Positions 1 to 8,676 are shown, counted from the stretch's first letter. The stretch is DNA of 64,000 nt from JAJRAN01 sp963827135 (GCA_963827135.1 CAWGZX010000005.1:62001-126000); one strand, 5' to 3'. Notes: generated by a model from the sequence alone, not told the origin. Translations and numbers: made by a program.

Positions 1-1550
1 ATGCCGGTGAGAACATCTTCACCTGCTCCTCCGACACCCAGGAGAAGATGAGGTCGATCATCAAGGAGCAGAAGCTCAACCGCGTGGTGGTCGCAAGCTG
101 CACCCCCAGGACCCACGAGCCGTTGTTCCAGAACACCATCCGCGAGGCTGGCCTCAACTCCTACCTCTTCGAGATGGCCAACATCCGCGACCAGTGCTCC
201 TGGGTGCACATGCATGAGCCGCTCAAGGCTACCAAGAAGGCCAAGGACCTGGTCAGGATGGCGGTCGCCAAGGCAGGATTGCTCGAGCCATTGAAGAAGT
301 CGAAGATCCAGGTCACGCACGCCGCGGTGGTGATCGGCGGAGGGCTCGCGGGCATGACCGCGGCACTGGACGTGGCGGACCAAGGCTACCCTGCCCACAT
401 CATCGAGAAAGAGGGGCAGCTAGGGGGCAACCTGGCCAAGCTCTGCCACACGGAGGGCGCCCGCAGGCCGAAGGACTATATGAACGAACTCATCGCCAAG
501 GTCCGGGATAGCACAAACGTCACCGTGCATCTCAACACCGAGGTCAAGGAGGTCGCGGGCTTCGTCGGCAACTTCAAGGTCAAGACCTCCGACGGCGAGA
601 TAGAGACCGGGGCCATCATCGTGGCCACCGGGGCTAACGAGTACAGACCTACCGAGTACCTGTACGGCCAGGACCGGAGGGTCGTCACCCAGCTAGAGCT
701 GGAGAGGCATCTGGAGGAAGGCGTCCTGAAGGCCAAGAGGGTGGCCATGGTACAATGCGTCGGATCGAGGAACGATGACGCCACGTATTGCAGCCGCATC
801 TGCTGCACCAATGCCATCAAGAACGCCATCTGGATCAAGAGGACGAGCCCGAGGACGGAGGTCTATGTCTTCCACAGGGACGTTCGCACCTATGGTTTCA
901 GGGAAGATCTGTACAAGGAGGCGGGGCAGCTCGGCGTCAGCTTCATCAGGATGAATGAGGGAGAGATGCCCGAGATGGCCAAGGAGGGCGAGAGGCTAAG
1001 GCTCACCGCCTTCGACAGCGCCCTGGGGGCTCAGATCGAGCTACACCCTGACCTGGTGGTGCTCTCCACCGGCATCCGGCCCAACCAAGGCAACGAGGAG
1101 CTGGCCAAGATGCTGAAGGTCCCGTTGAGCAAGGACGGCTTCTTCCTGGAGGCGCACATGAAACTACGCCCGGTGGACTTCGCCACCGAGGGGGTGTTCC
1201 TGGCGGGAGCGGCGCACTGGCCCAAGTTCGTGGACGAGGTCATCGCCCAAGCATCGGGCGCGGCCACCCGCGCCACCATGGTCATCTCCAAGGAGTTCGT
1301 GGAGACGGAGGGCATCATCGCGGCCGTGAACCCGAACAAGTGCACCGGCTGCGAGCTCTGCATTCAGGTGTGCCCATTCGGGGCCATCGACAAGGTCGAC
1401 GGCAAGGCGAAGGTCAACGAGGCCCTGTGCAAGGGCTGCGGCACCTGCAACGCGGTCTGCAAGTCCGGTGCCATCAGGCAGAAAGGGTTCCGCGACGAGC
1501 AGATCATCGAGGTCATCGACGCGCTGTTCTGCGAGGAGGGGAGCGAATGA
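1..1550 (+). CDS. hdrA: CoB-CoM heterodisulfide reductase subunit A-like (HdrA), 5' truncated by window edge
   Basis: Flavin and iron-sulfur protein that splits electrons in Hdr complexes. The frame is open from base 3, upstream of the first ATG at 48, and the residues before that ATG still look like HdrA, so the true start lies outside the window. Visible features are an FAD Rossmann motif (GGGLAGM, about base 336), the HdrA cysteine motif YCSRICC near base 790, and two C-terminal ferredoxin clusters (CTGCELCIQVCP and CKGCGTCNAVC, bases 1340-1475). The stop overlaps the start of the mvhD-like gene, so it is operonic. HdrB and HdrC are not in the window and may lie upstream. Confidence 0.93.
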   Translation, partial: AGENIFTCSSDTQEKMRSIIKEQKLNRVVVASCTPRTHEPLFQNTIREAGLNSYLFEMANIRDQCSWVHMHEPLKATKKAKDLVRMAVAKAGLLEPLKKSKIQVTHAAVVIGGGLAGMTAALDVADQGYPAHIIEKEGQLGGNLAKLCHTEGARRPKDYMNELIAKVRDSTNVTVHLNTEVKEVAGFVGNFKVKTSDGEIETGAIIVATGANEYRPTEYLYGQDRRVVTQLELERHLEEGVLKAKRVAMVQCVGSRNDDATYCSRICCTNAIKNAIWIKRTSPRTEVYVFHRDVRTYGFREDLYKEAGQLGVSFIRMNEGEMPEMAKEGERLRLTAFDSALGAQIELHPDLVVLSTGIRPNQGNEELAKMLKVPLSKDGFFLEAHMKLRPVDFATEGVFLAGAAHWPKFVDEVIAQASGAATRATMVISKEFVETEGIIAAVNPNKCTGCELCIQVCPFGAIDKVDGKAKVNEALCKGCGTCNAVCKSGAIRQKGFRDEQIIEVIDALFCEEGSE

Positions 1551-2035
1551 GCGGAGGTCAATCTTCTGAAAAGGGGTCCGGCGAGATACCATGCGCCGAG
1601 GGCGAGCAATTCGAGCCGATGATCGTCGCCTTCCTATGCAACTGGTGCTCCTATGCCGGGGCCGACCTGGCCGGGGTCTCACGGCTGCAATATCCGACCA
1701 ACATCAGGATCGTGCGGGTGATGTGCTCCGGCAGGATATCGCCGATGCTGGTCCTGCGGGCGCTCAAGGACGGGGCGGACGGGGTGCTGGTGTCCGGCTG
1801 CCATCCAGGCGACTGCCACTACCTCAAGGGCAACCTCTATACGAGGCGCAACCTCCAGCTCCTGAGGAGCATGATCGAGTACATGGGCATCGAGCCCGAC
1901 CGCTTCCAGATGAGCTGGGTCTCGGCCAGCGAGGGCGGGAAGTTCGCTGATGTGGTCAAGACCACGGTGGAGAAGGTAAGGAAGCTGGGGCCGAACACCA
2001 AATTCACACACGACAAGCGTGAGGGGGGTGAGTGA
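1547..2035 (+). CDS. mvhD: MvhD/FlxD-like iron-sulfur subunit
   Basis: A 162-residue protein of the MvhD/FlxD family, which relays electrons through a [2Fe-2S] cluster to HdrA. It keeps the FLCNWCSYAGAD start motif, MCSGRISP, and GCHPGDCHYLKGN, the cysteines expected of the family. ATG 1547 overlaps the hdrA stop (ATGA), giving tight coupling. An open frame extends upstream inside hdrA but only as a shadow. About 18 residues precede the family core. Whether the partner is a hydrogenase (Mvh) or a flavin oxidoreductase (Flx) is decided by the following genes, which favour Flx. Confidence 0.93.
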   Translation: MSGGQSSEKGSGEIPCAEGEQFEPMIVAFLCNWCSYAGADLAGVSRLQYPTNIRIVRVMCSGRISPMLVLRALKDGADGVLVSGCHPGDCHYLKGNLYTRRNLQLLRSMIEYMGIEPDRFQMSWVSASEGGKFADVVKTTVEKVRKLGPNTKFTHDKREGGE

Positions 2036-2951
2036 CCTGAGCGACCAGAAGATACGCGAGGAGGGCAAGAAGGCATTGCGCGAGAGGGGCTTGAAGTGCG
2101 TGATAGGCTGGAGCGCGGAGGGCACGCCCACCTTCGCCTCGACCGAGGAGGAGATCGACCGGCTCAGCTTCAACCGGTCCTGCGTAAACAACCTCGTGCC
2201 CTATCTGACCTACGAGATACGGAGCCAGAGGGGCAAGACGCGCGACGGCAAGGACAAGGTGGTCCAGCCGGTGGGCGTGGTGGTCCGCGGCTGCGACTCC
2301 AAGGCGCTGCTGCTCCTGCTCAACGAGCGGATAATCGCCCGGAACGAAGTCTTCATCATCGGGGTCCCTTGCCCCGGGGTCGTCGACCCACATGCGGGGG
2401 GCGCCCTCTACAAGAAGTGCGTGAGGTGCGCGATGCGGAATCCCGTGGTCTTCGACGTGCTCGCCGCGGAGAAGGTCCCGGAGGACGAGAAGGACTTCAG
2501 CGAGGTCGAGGCCATCGAGAAGATGTCCGTTGAGGAGCGCTGGGCGCTCTGGGAGGAGATCCTGGCCGACTGCATCAGGTGCCACGCCTGCAAGCGCTCT
2601 TGTCCCGTCTGCTACTGCGACGAGTGCCTTCTCGACCCGACGGACGTGGCCATCAAGCCGGACACCACCGCCGAGGAGAAGGCCCACCGCCCGAGATGGG
2701 TGGAGAGGTCCGTCAACGTGCCGGAGAACCTGGTCTACCATCTGGCCAGGCTCCCTCACCTGGTCGGGAGGTGCGTCGACTGCGGCGAATGCGAGCGGGT
2801 CTGCCCGCGCCGCCTGCCGCTCCGCCTGCTGACGGCCAAGCTGGAGAAGGACGTCAAGGAGATATTCGATTACGAGGCGGCGAAGGAGGAGGGCCAGAAG
2901 CCGCTGATCGCCATGTCCTGCATGGACGACGACAACGGCTTCATCATGTGA
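2028..2951 (+). CDS. FlxC-like 4Fe-4S dicluster electron-transfer protein
   Basis: About 307 residues. The N-terminal half has VVRGCDSKALLLLLNE and a cysteine-bearing GVPCPGVVD segment. The C-terminal half has two 4Fe-4S sites, CIRCHACKRSCPVCYC and CVDCGECERVCPRR. This is the architecture of the ferredoxin-like subunits in FlxABCD-Hdr and sulfite-reductase-type clusters. The start is uncertain: GTG 2019 and GTG 2028 are possible, and a CTG at 2037 sits 6 bases after the best Shine-Dalgarno match (GGGGGGTGA). The calls as FlxC versus FlxB are by gene order and are not firm. Confidence 0.8.
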   Translation: MSDLSDQKIREEGKKALRERGLKCVIGWSAEGTPTFASTEEEIDRLSFNRSCVNNLVPYLTYEIRSQRGKTRDGKDKVVQPVGVVVRGCDSKALLLLLNERIIARNEVFIIGVPCPGVVDPHAGGALYKKCVRCAMRNPVVFDVLAAEKVPEDEKDFSEVEAIEKMSVEERWALWEEILADCIRCHACKRSCPVCYCDECLLDPTDVAIKPDTTAEEKAHRPRWVERSVNVPENLVYHLARLPHLVGRCVDCGECERVCPRRLPLRLLTAKLEKDVKEIFDYEAAKEEGQKPLIAMSCMDDDNGFIM

Positions 2952-2963
2952 CGGGGGGATGAG

Positions 2964-3992
2964 ATGAGCAAGAGCATATTGAAGAAGGACAGGGTCGCCG
3001 AGGCGCTGGGCGCCCTCGGCAAGGACGGCGTGGTTTACGCCCCCGTCAAGAACAAGCGCGGCCTCGTCGAATACAAGGAGCTGGGAAGGGACGCTTCCGC
3101 GGCCGAGGTCAAGCTCGATGGCAAGCCCGACACCCCTCCCAAGGCGATCATATTCCCTCAGACCGAGGTCCTGCTGACCTACAAGAAGAACAAGGAGGGC
3201 AAGTTCGAGGTCACGCCAGCTAGGACCGATGAAAGGGAGAAGGTGATATTCGGGGTAAAGCCCTGCGACGCCATAGGCATCGCCGTCATGGACAACGTGT
3301 TCTGCGGCGGCAAGTTCACCGACCCCTATTACAAGGCGAGGCGCGATAAGGTGACGATCTTTAGCATCGCCTGCGACGGCCCCATGGACTCGTACTGCTT
3401 CTGCCCCTCGACCGGGGGGGCGCCCGCGGCCTCCGAAGGAAGCGACGTGATGATGTACGACGTGGGCGACTCGTTCTACCTGGAAGGGATCACCGACAAG
3501 GGCAAGAAGGCTTTGGAGGCCATGAAGGGCGTCCTAGGCAAGCCGACCGCGGAGCAGGAGAGGAGGAGGGATGAGATCGTCAAGAGGTCCGAGTCCAAGG
3601 AAGGGTTCTCCAGGGCAATCTCCGAAGAGGCCATAGCCAAGCTGGACACGTCGTTCGACAGCAAGTACTGGGATGATGTCGCGAGGAGATGCCTGAGCTG
3701 CGGGGCCTGCACCTACTACTGCCCGACCTGCCACTGCTTCGACATCAACGATGAGAAGGGGGGGGAGCGGGTGCGCACCTGGGACTCGTGCCAGTTCGCC
3801 TTCTTCACCATGCACACCTCGGCCCATAACCCGCGCGCGGTGAAGGGCCAGAAGCTGAGGAACCGGTACTATCACAAATTCAAGTACTCCAAGGACAACA
3901 TCGGCCGCTACCTCTGCGTCGGCTGCGGCAGGTGCATAGCCCTCTGCCCGGCCAGCCTGGACATCACCAAGGCCATCAGCGAGGTGAAATGA
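2964..3992 (+). CDS. FlxB / anaerobic sulfite reductase subunit A-like 4Fe-4S protein
   Basis: A 342-residue protein resembling AsrA and hydrogenase beta-type electron-transfer subunits. The N-terminal half contains FGVKPCDAIGIAVMDNVF, a family hallmark around the bound cluster. The C-terminal part has two clusters, CLSCGACTYYCPTCHC and CVGCGRCIALCPASLDI. It likely passes electrons between the NAD(P)H-oxidising subunit and the MvhD-like relay. GGGGGATGAG precedes ATG 2964. The gene ends overlapping the next one. The catalytic siroheme subunit of a sulfite reductase is absent, so an Asr complex is unlikely. Confidence 0.85.
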   Translation: MSKSILKKDRVAEALGALGKDGVVYAPVKNKRGLVEYKELGRDASAAEVKLDGKPDTPPKAIIFPQTEVLLTYKKNKEGKFEVTPARTDEREKVIFGVKPCDAIGIAVMDNVFCGGKFTDPYYKARRDKVTIFSIACDGPMDSYCFCPSTGGAPAASEGSDVMMYDVGDSFYLEGITDKGKKALEAMKGVLGKPTAEQERRRDEIVKRSESKEGFSRAISEEAIAKLDTSFDSKYWDDVARRCLSCGACTYYCPTCHCFDINDEKGGERVRTWDSCQFAFFTMHTSAHNPRAVKGQKLRNRYYHKFKYSKDNIGRYLCVGCGRCIALCPASLDITKAISEVK

Positions 3993-4876
3993 TGATCATC
4001 AAGAACGACTACCTGCCGCAGGTCGCCGAGATAGTCAGCATCACGCAGGAGACGACCGGCGAGAGGGCGGTGAAGACCTTCAGGGTGGCCTTCAAGGACA
4101 AGGGCGCGAAGATGGATTGGAGGGCGGGCCAGACCTGCATGGTGTCGGTCTTCGGCAAAGGGGAGTCGATGTTCGCCATCTCCTCCTCTCCCACGAAGGG
4201 ATACATCGAGTTCAGCGTGCAGCGCATGGGCCGGGTCACGGAGAGGCTGCACCAGATGCAGGTCGGCGACGAGCTGGGGATACGGGGTCCTTACGGCAAC
4301 GGCTTCCCGGTGGAGCAGTGGAAGGGCAAGAACATCTACTTCATCGCCGGCGGGGTGGGAATGGCCCCGGTTCGCGCGGTCATGAACTACGTGGTGGACA
4401 ACAAGCAGGACTATGGGGCGCTGCACCTGATCTATGGTGCGAGGAGTTCGCGCGACCTCTCCTATAAGGAGGAGATCGATGCGTTGGAGCAGGGCGGGGC
4501 GATCGACGTGCGAAGGACGATAGACGTCCCCGAGCCTGGTTGGCTGCAGATCGACAACGCCAACCCCGACAACACGAAGTTCGACCCCTCGAACAGGAAG
4601 TTCACGGGTTTCGTGGCCACGATCGTCACGGCGATGAAATGCAACCCCGAGAACGCGCTGGCGGTGATATGCGGGCCCCCGATCATGATCAAGACCTGCA
4701 TCGGCAGCCTGGCCAAGCTAGGCTGGAAGGACGAGCAGATCTACACCACCCTGGAGAACAAGATGAAGTGCGGCATCGGCAAGTGCGGCCGCTGCAACAT
4801 CGGTGGCGTCTACGTCTGCGTGGACGGGCCGGTGTTCACGTACGCCCAGGTGAAGAAGATGCTGCCGGACCAATGA
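3989..4876 (+). CDS. FlxA / AsrB-like FAD- and NAD(P)H-binding oxidoreductase subunit
   Basis: About 295 residues with ferredoxin-NADP reductase folding. It has a flavin-binding FAISSSP motif, a pyridine-nucleotide motif GGVGMAPVR, and a C-terminal [2Fe-2S] site CGIGKCGRCNIGGVYVC like PyrK, AsrB and hydrogenase gamma subunits. It would oxidise NADH or NADPH, or the reverse, and feed the ferredoxin subunits. The start is ATG 3989 (overlapping the previous stop) or ATG 3992, which lies at better spacing from GAGGTGA. It is the last gene of the hdrA operon. Confidence 0.88.
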   Translation: MMIIKNDYLPQVAEIVSITQETTGERAVKTFRVAFKDKGAKMDWRAGQTCMVSVFGKGESMFAISSSPTKGYIEFSVQRMGRVTERLHQMQVGDELGIRGPYGNGFPVEQWKGKNIYFIAGGVGMAPVRAVMNYVVDNKQDYGALHLIYGARSSRDLSYKEEIDALEQGGAIDVRRTIDVPEPGWLQIDNANPDNTKFDPSNRKFTGFVATIVTAMKCNPENALAVICGPPIMIKTCIGSLAKLGWKDEQIYTTLENKMKCGIGKCGRCNIGGVYVCVDGPVFTYAQVKKMLPDQ

Positions 4877-4913
4877 TATGAGGATGGCGGCTGAGCAATC
4901 GCACACCGTCTAG

Positions 4914-4926
4914 AGTAATATATATG
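4914..4926 (+). promoter_or_regulatory. TATA-box promoter of the RaSEA gene
   Basis: AGTAATATATATGG lies 30-40 bases before ATG 4956 in a short gap after the redox operon, at the expected archaeal spacing for a leaderless or short-leader transcript. Confidence 0.6.
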
Positions 4927-4955
4927 GTCCAACTTGTCCGTGATGAAGTTAGACC

Positions 4956-5960
4956 ATGCGCTCCGACGGCCCTAAGGACAAGGAAAGGCTTGAAGCCATC
5001 TGGAAGGAGGAGGACATCGTAGATGGCGAAAGGGTCAGGGCGCTCGTTGTCATCTTCCGCACCATAGGCTGCTGGTGGTCGAAGAAGAGGGGCTGCCTCA
5101 TGTGCGGCTACAATCAGGCAGCCAGCGGGTCGGGGATAGGCGAGGAGGAGCTGCTCAAGCAGCTGGAGATCGCCAAGTCCAAGCTCCAGGGCGAGGAGAT
5201 GGTCAAGATCTACACCTCCGGCAGCTTCCTGGACGAAAAGGAGATCCCGCCTTCGGTGAGGGAGCGCGTCCTGCAGGAGTTCTCCTCATGCAAGCGCATC
5301 CTTTTCGAGAGCAGGCCGGAGTTCGTGACCGAGGAGAGCCTGTCCCGCCTTCCAGCCGACAAGGTCGAGATCGCCCTGGGCCTAGAGAGCGCAAACGACC
5401 TCATCCTAAGAAAATGCATCAATAAGGGATTCGGGGCTTCTGATTATCAAAGGGCGGCCAGCTTGATCAAGAGCAAGGGCATGAGGGTCCGCACCTACCT
5501 GCTCCTCAAACCTCCGTACCTTACGGAGAGGCAGGCGATGCTTGACACCATATCATCGATCGATTTCGCTCACGGGCTATCGGACAGCATATCGGTCAAC
5601 CCAGTCAACGTGCAGAGGGAGACCCAGGTGGAATCGTTGTTCAGGCGGGGCGACTACCGGCCGCCGTGGCTTTGGACCCTTGTGGAGGTCCTGAGGCAGG
5701 GCAGGTCGAAGACCGACATCAGGGTCTTCTCGTCTCCAAGCGGGGCTGGCACCTCCAGAGGGGCGCACAACTGCGGCAAGTGCGATGCCGGCGTCATCGC
5801 GGCCATAGAGAGGTTCGCCTTCACCCAGGACCTGAAGGAGTTCGATGGCCTGGACTGTGGATGCAAGGCTCGGTGGAGAGCGCAGCTCGAGCTGCAGGAC
5901 GCCATGCGCACGTCCGTGGACATCGATCGGTACCTAGCCGATGACCTTGGCCTCGATTGA
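4956..5960 (+). CDS. raSEA: Archaeosine biosynthesis radical SAM protein RaSEA
   Basis: A 334-residue radical SAM enzyme. RTIGCWWSKKRGCLMCGY carries the cluster cysteines in the RaSEA arrangement, and the cysteine-rich end (HNCGKCDAG, LDCGCKARW) also fits the family. RaSEA works with ArcS to turn the lysine adduct of preQ0 at tRNA position 15 into archaeosine. ArcS is not in this window. The gene stands alone behind its own TATA box and ends just before a T-run. The family assignment is by motif recognition. Confidence 0.88.
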   Translation: MRSDGPKDKERLEAIWKEEDIVDGERVRALVVIFRTIGCWWSKKRGCLMCGYNQAASGSGIGEEELLKQLEIAKSKLQGEEMVKIYTSGSFLDEKEIPPSVRERVLQEFSSCKRILFESRPEFVTEESLSRLPADKVEIALGLESANDLILRKCINKGFGASDYQRAASLIKSKGMRVRTYLLLKPPYLTERQAMLDTISSIDFAHGLSDSISVNPVNVQRETQVESLFRRGDYRPPWLWTLVEVLRQGRSKTDIRVFSSPSGAGTSRGAHNCGKCDAGVIAAIERFAFTQDLKEFDGLDCGCKARWRAQLELQDAMRTSVDIDRYLADDLGLD

Positions 5961-5969
5961 TTTTTTATC
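5961..5969 (+). terminator. T-run after RaSEA, possibly also TATA element for the next gene
   Basis: TTTTTTATC follows the RaSEA stop directly. Archaeal RNA polymerase terminates at such T-runs, but the same bases lie about 37 bases before ATG 6006 and may be a TATA box. Both roles are possible. Confidence 0.4.
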
Positions 5970-6005
5970 CTTGATGGCGATAATGGCATCATCAGGAGGG
6001 ATCGC

Positions 6006-6326
6006 ATGGAGTACGATATTCGAAAAGGTCATTATCCAAAGATCGAAGGCGATGGGCTGAAGGACATCATGGGGATGACCTTCGGCAATGTCAAAGTGGA
6101 AGGGGACAAGCTCGTGTCCTCCTACGGGGCGATAACCAAGGTCGAGGCAAAGGTGCTGAGCAAGACCGCGCTCGACGTGGCCTCCGAATCCGACAAGACC
6201 GCCCCACTTGACGTGCAGGCGGAGAGCGTCAAGCGCTGGAACGTGTTCCTGGAGCAGGCCACCGGGTTCACGTCCAAGGAGAGGTCCAAGCGCCTGCAGA
6301 AGAAGGCCAAGGAAGGGAAGCTCTGA
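6006..6326 (+). CDS. DUF5611-like conserved small archaeal protein
   Basis: A 106-residue soluble protein starting MEYDIRKGHYPKIEG, which I associate with the archaeal DUF5611 family of unknown function. The first 70 residues are a mixed strand pattern, and the C-terminal third is a lysine-rich helix (SKERSKRLQKKAKEGKL) that could bind nucleic acid or simply be basic. GGAGGGATCGC precedes ATG 6006 as a ribosome binding site. It has no obvious functional tie to RaSEA upstream or to the ribosomal operon downstream, which has its own promoter. Confidence 0.75.
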   Translation: MEYDIRKGHYPKIEGDGLKDIMGMTFGNVKVEGDKLVSSYGAITKVEAKVLSKTALDVASESDKTAPLDVQAESVKRWNVFLEQATGFTSKERSKRLQKKAKEGKL

Positions 6327-6407
6327 GTTCAAATCCCTTCCTGCCCTTTTCGATGGTTCGAGCCATCCAGGCTTGCCGGAACGGGCATGCCAAGCCACCG
6401 AACAGCT

Positions 6408-6616
6408 TATATATCATAACCATTATGCGACTTTGCTCAACGCGCTGAGGACGTTCGACCAGACCCCATGGGCAATGCGTCAGCACCCCTCTACCGCCGG
6501 CCTACCATTCTGGCCAGCTGAAACGGTGTCACGGTCGAAGGTTCAGGAAAATGCACTCTTGCATGCGTTAGCGACCAGAGAGTGTACTCTCTCGCCAACA
6601 GCGAAGAGGGGGAACC
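6408..6616 (+). promoter_or_regulatory. Promoter and about 180-base leader of the ribosomal protein operon
   Basis: TTATATAT at 6408-6415 is a good TATA box, so transcripts should begin near 6437, leaving about 180 bases before ATG 6617. The leader holds an inverted repeat, AGAGAGT-GT-ACTCTCT (6577-6592), ending 24 bases before the start codon and just upstream of the AGAGGGGG ribosome binding site. A role in feedback control is inference from its position. Confidence 0.55.
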
Positions 6617-7615
6617 ATGTCAAACAAGAGACGTCCCAAGAAAGGATCGCACGGGTATTCGCCCCGGGTAAGGGCGAAGCGCCAATTCCCCAGGCTAGAC
6701 GCCTGGCCAGAGATTAGCGAAGGCCCGAAGTTGCAAGGATTCGCCGGATACAAGGTCGGTATGACCCACGCCTTCATCGTCGACTTCCGCTCACAGAGCA
6801 CGACAGCTGGGCAGGAGATCAAGGTCCCGGTAACGGTGCTGGAGGTGCCGCCCATGAAGATCGCGGCGGTGAGGATCTACGAGAACACCCGCTACGGCCT
6901 CAGGACCGCGGGAGAGGTCTGGGCGTCCGGGGTCGACGAGACCTTGGGCCGCCTGCTGCCCATCCCCAAGGAAGTGAAGGCGGAGGCGGCGTGGGAGAAG
7001 TTGAACGATGTGGACTATGAGGATATACGCGTCCTCGCCTATACCCAGCCTAAGCTGGTGAAGGGCATTCCCAAGAAGAAGCCAGAGCTCATGGAGCTGC
7101 GCATCGGGGGTGGCAACATGGATGCCCGGCTCGAGTACGCCAAGTCCATACTGGGCAAGGAGATAAGCATCGCCGACTTCACCAAGGACGGCGCCATGAT
7201 CGACGTGGCGGCCATCACCAAGGGCAAGGGCTTCCAGGGCGCCATCAAGCGCTGGGGCCTGAAGCTGCTGCACCACAAGAACAGCAAGCACCGCCGCATG
7301 ATCGGCACCTTGGCGCCCAAGCGCCCCGGGTACGTGCGCCCGACCGTCCCCCAGGCTGGCCAGGTCGGCTACCACCAGAGGACGGAGATGAACAAGCGCA
7401 TCATCAAGATCGGCCAGAACGGCGAGGAAGTGAACCCCAAGGGCGGTTTCCTGCACTATGGCCTGGTCGTCAACTCCTACGTTCTTATCCACGGTTCCGT
7501 GCCAGGCCCCACCAAGAGGCTGGTCCGGTTGCGCGACCCGGTGAGGAAGACCGCTCCGCTCAAGGAGGCGCCCAGCATCGTCTACGTCTCCACCGAGAGC
7601 AAGCAGGGGGCGTAA
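6617..7615 (+). CDS. rpl3: 50S ribosomal protein L3
   Basis: A 332-residue archaeal L3, first gene of the large ribosomal operon. The N terminus (KRRPKKGSHGYSPRVRAKR) and the core GYKVGMTH, TKGKGFQGAIKRWG and KRPGYVRPTVPQAGQVGYHQRTE are diagnostic. L3 binds 23S rRNA near the peptidyl-transferase centre and starts 50S assembly. ATG 6617 follows AGAGGGGGAACC. The length is usual for the archaeal/eukaryotic type, about 100 residues longer than bacterial L3. Confidence 0.97.
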   Translation: MSNKRRPKKGSHGYSPRVRAKRQFPRLDAWPEISEGPKLQGFAGYKVGMTHAFIVDFRSQSTTAGQEIKVPVTVLEVPPMKIAAVRIYENTRYGLRTAGEVWASGVDETLGRLLPIPKEVKAEAAWEKLNDVDYEDIRVLAYTQPKLVKGIPKKKPELMELRIGGGNMDARLEYAKSILGKEISIADFTKDGAMIDVAAITKGKGFQGAIKRWGLKLLHHKNSKHRRMIGTLAPKRPGYVRPTVPQAGQVGYHQRTEMNKRIIKIGQNGEEVNPKGGFLHYGLVVNSYVLIHGSVPGPTKRLVRLRDPVRKTAPLKEAPSIVYVSTESKQGA

Positions 7616-7618
7616 TCC

Positions 7619-8389
7619 ATGGCAAACAAGAATGTCAACGTTTACTCGCTGAGCGGGGAGGTGGTCAAGCAGGCCGAGCTTCCCTTCGCCTTCAAGACCA
7701 GCTACCGCCCGGATGTCATAAGGAAGGCGGTAGTCGCCGAGGAGTCGAACAAGAGGCAGCCCTACGGTGCGATGTTCAAGGCGGGCATGAGGCACGCCGT
7801 GTCCACCTGGGGCAAGGGACGAGGGGCGGCCCGTGTGCAGCGCCTTTCCCAAGGGGCCAAGGGAGCGGAGTCGCCCAACAACGTGGGCGGCAGGCGCGCC
7901 TTTCCGCCCAAGCCGGAGAAGTCCTGGGAGCTCAAGGTCAACCGCAAGGAGAGGACCTTGGCCCGCTGGTCCGCCCTGGCGGCGTTGTCCAACGACGCCA
8001 TGGTGAAGAACCGCGGCCACCAGTTCAAGGACGGCGTCACCCTGCCGATAGTCTTCGAGGACTCGGTGGAGGCGCTCCAGACCACCTCGGACGTATTGAA
8101 GGCCTTGGAGTCCGTCGGGCTGGAGGATGACGTGTCCCGCGCCAAGGACAGCAAGAAGGTCCGCCCTGGAAAGGGGAAGATGCGCGGACGCAGGTACAAG
8201 TCGTCGAGATCGGTGCTGATCGTGGTATCGAACAAGGAGGCGCCGATCTTCAAAGGAGCGAAGAACCTGGCGGGAGTGGAGGTCGTGGCCCCGGAGCAGC
8301 TCAACCCGGGGACATTGGCACCTGGTGGGGACGCCGGCCGATTGGCGGTGTTCTCCGAGGCCGCCTTGAAGAAGGTAGGAGAGTGGTGA
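7619..8389 (+). CDS. rpl4: 50S ribosomal protein L4 (L4e/L1e type)
   Basis: A 256-residue L4 with the archaeal/eukaryotic signature RQPYGAMFKAGMRHAVSTWGKGRGAARV followed by GGRRAFPPKPEKSW in its rRNA-binding loop. L4 lines the exit tunnel. The start lies 3 bases after the L3 stop, and the stop overlaps the L23 start. In bacteria L4 represses its own operon. Whether it acts on the long leader seen here is not shown by the sequence. Confidence 0.96.
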   Translation: MANKNVNVYSLSGEVVKQAELPFAFKTSYRPDVIRKAVVAEESNKRQPYGAMFKAGMRHAVSTWGKGRGAARVQRLSQGAKGAESPNNVGGRRAFPPKPEKSWELKVNRKERTLARWSALAALSNDAMVKNRGHQFKDGVTLPIVFEDSVEALQTTSDVLKALESVGLEDDVSRAKDSKKVRPGKGKMRGRRYKSSRSVLIVVSNKEAPIFKGAKNLAGVEVVAPEQLNPGTLAPGGDAGRLAVFSEAALKKVGEW

Positions 8390-8676
8390 GCGTGTCCAGG
8401 CTAGACGAGATACTGTTGCACCCGTACGTCACAGAGAAGACCATGAACCAAATGACCGGCACGCCCAACCAGGACTTCAAGGACGGCAACCGCTTGGAGT
8501 TCATCGTGAGACGCGACGCCACCAAGCCGGAGATCAAGGCCGCCTTCGAGCGGCAATTCGAAGTCAAGGTCGCGCGCGTGTATACTAAAATCGATAAGGA
8601 AGGCAAGCATGCCATCATCAAGCTCGCCGAGGGTTACTCTGCCGAGGACGTCGGCATGAGGATCGGAGTGTTCTGA
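8386..8676 (+). CDS. rpl23: 50S ribosomal protein L23
   Basis: About 96 residues, with the L23 signature LLHPYVTEKTM near the N terminus and the conserved FEVKVARVYTKI region. L23 sits at the tunnel exit, where SRP and SecY dock. Start candidates are GTG 8383, 8386 and 8392. I chose 8386 because it gives a family-like MSVSRLDEILL start and still overlaps the L4 stop. The ambiguity changes only two or three residues. Confidence 0.93.
   Translation: MSVSRLDEILLHPYVTEKTMNQMTGTPNQDFKDGNRLEFIVRRDATKPEIKAAFERQFEVKVARVYTKIDKEGKHAIIKLAEGYSAEDVGMRIGVF

Noticed and set aside
6425..6437. ATGCGACTTTGCT, identical at 30251-30263
   Set aside because: A 13-base match between two places in 64 kb is expected by chance; flanks do not match.
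6791..8020. A 409-residue minus-strand frame
   Set aside because: It is antisense to rpl3 and rpl4, which are certain.
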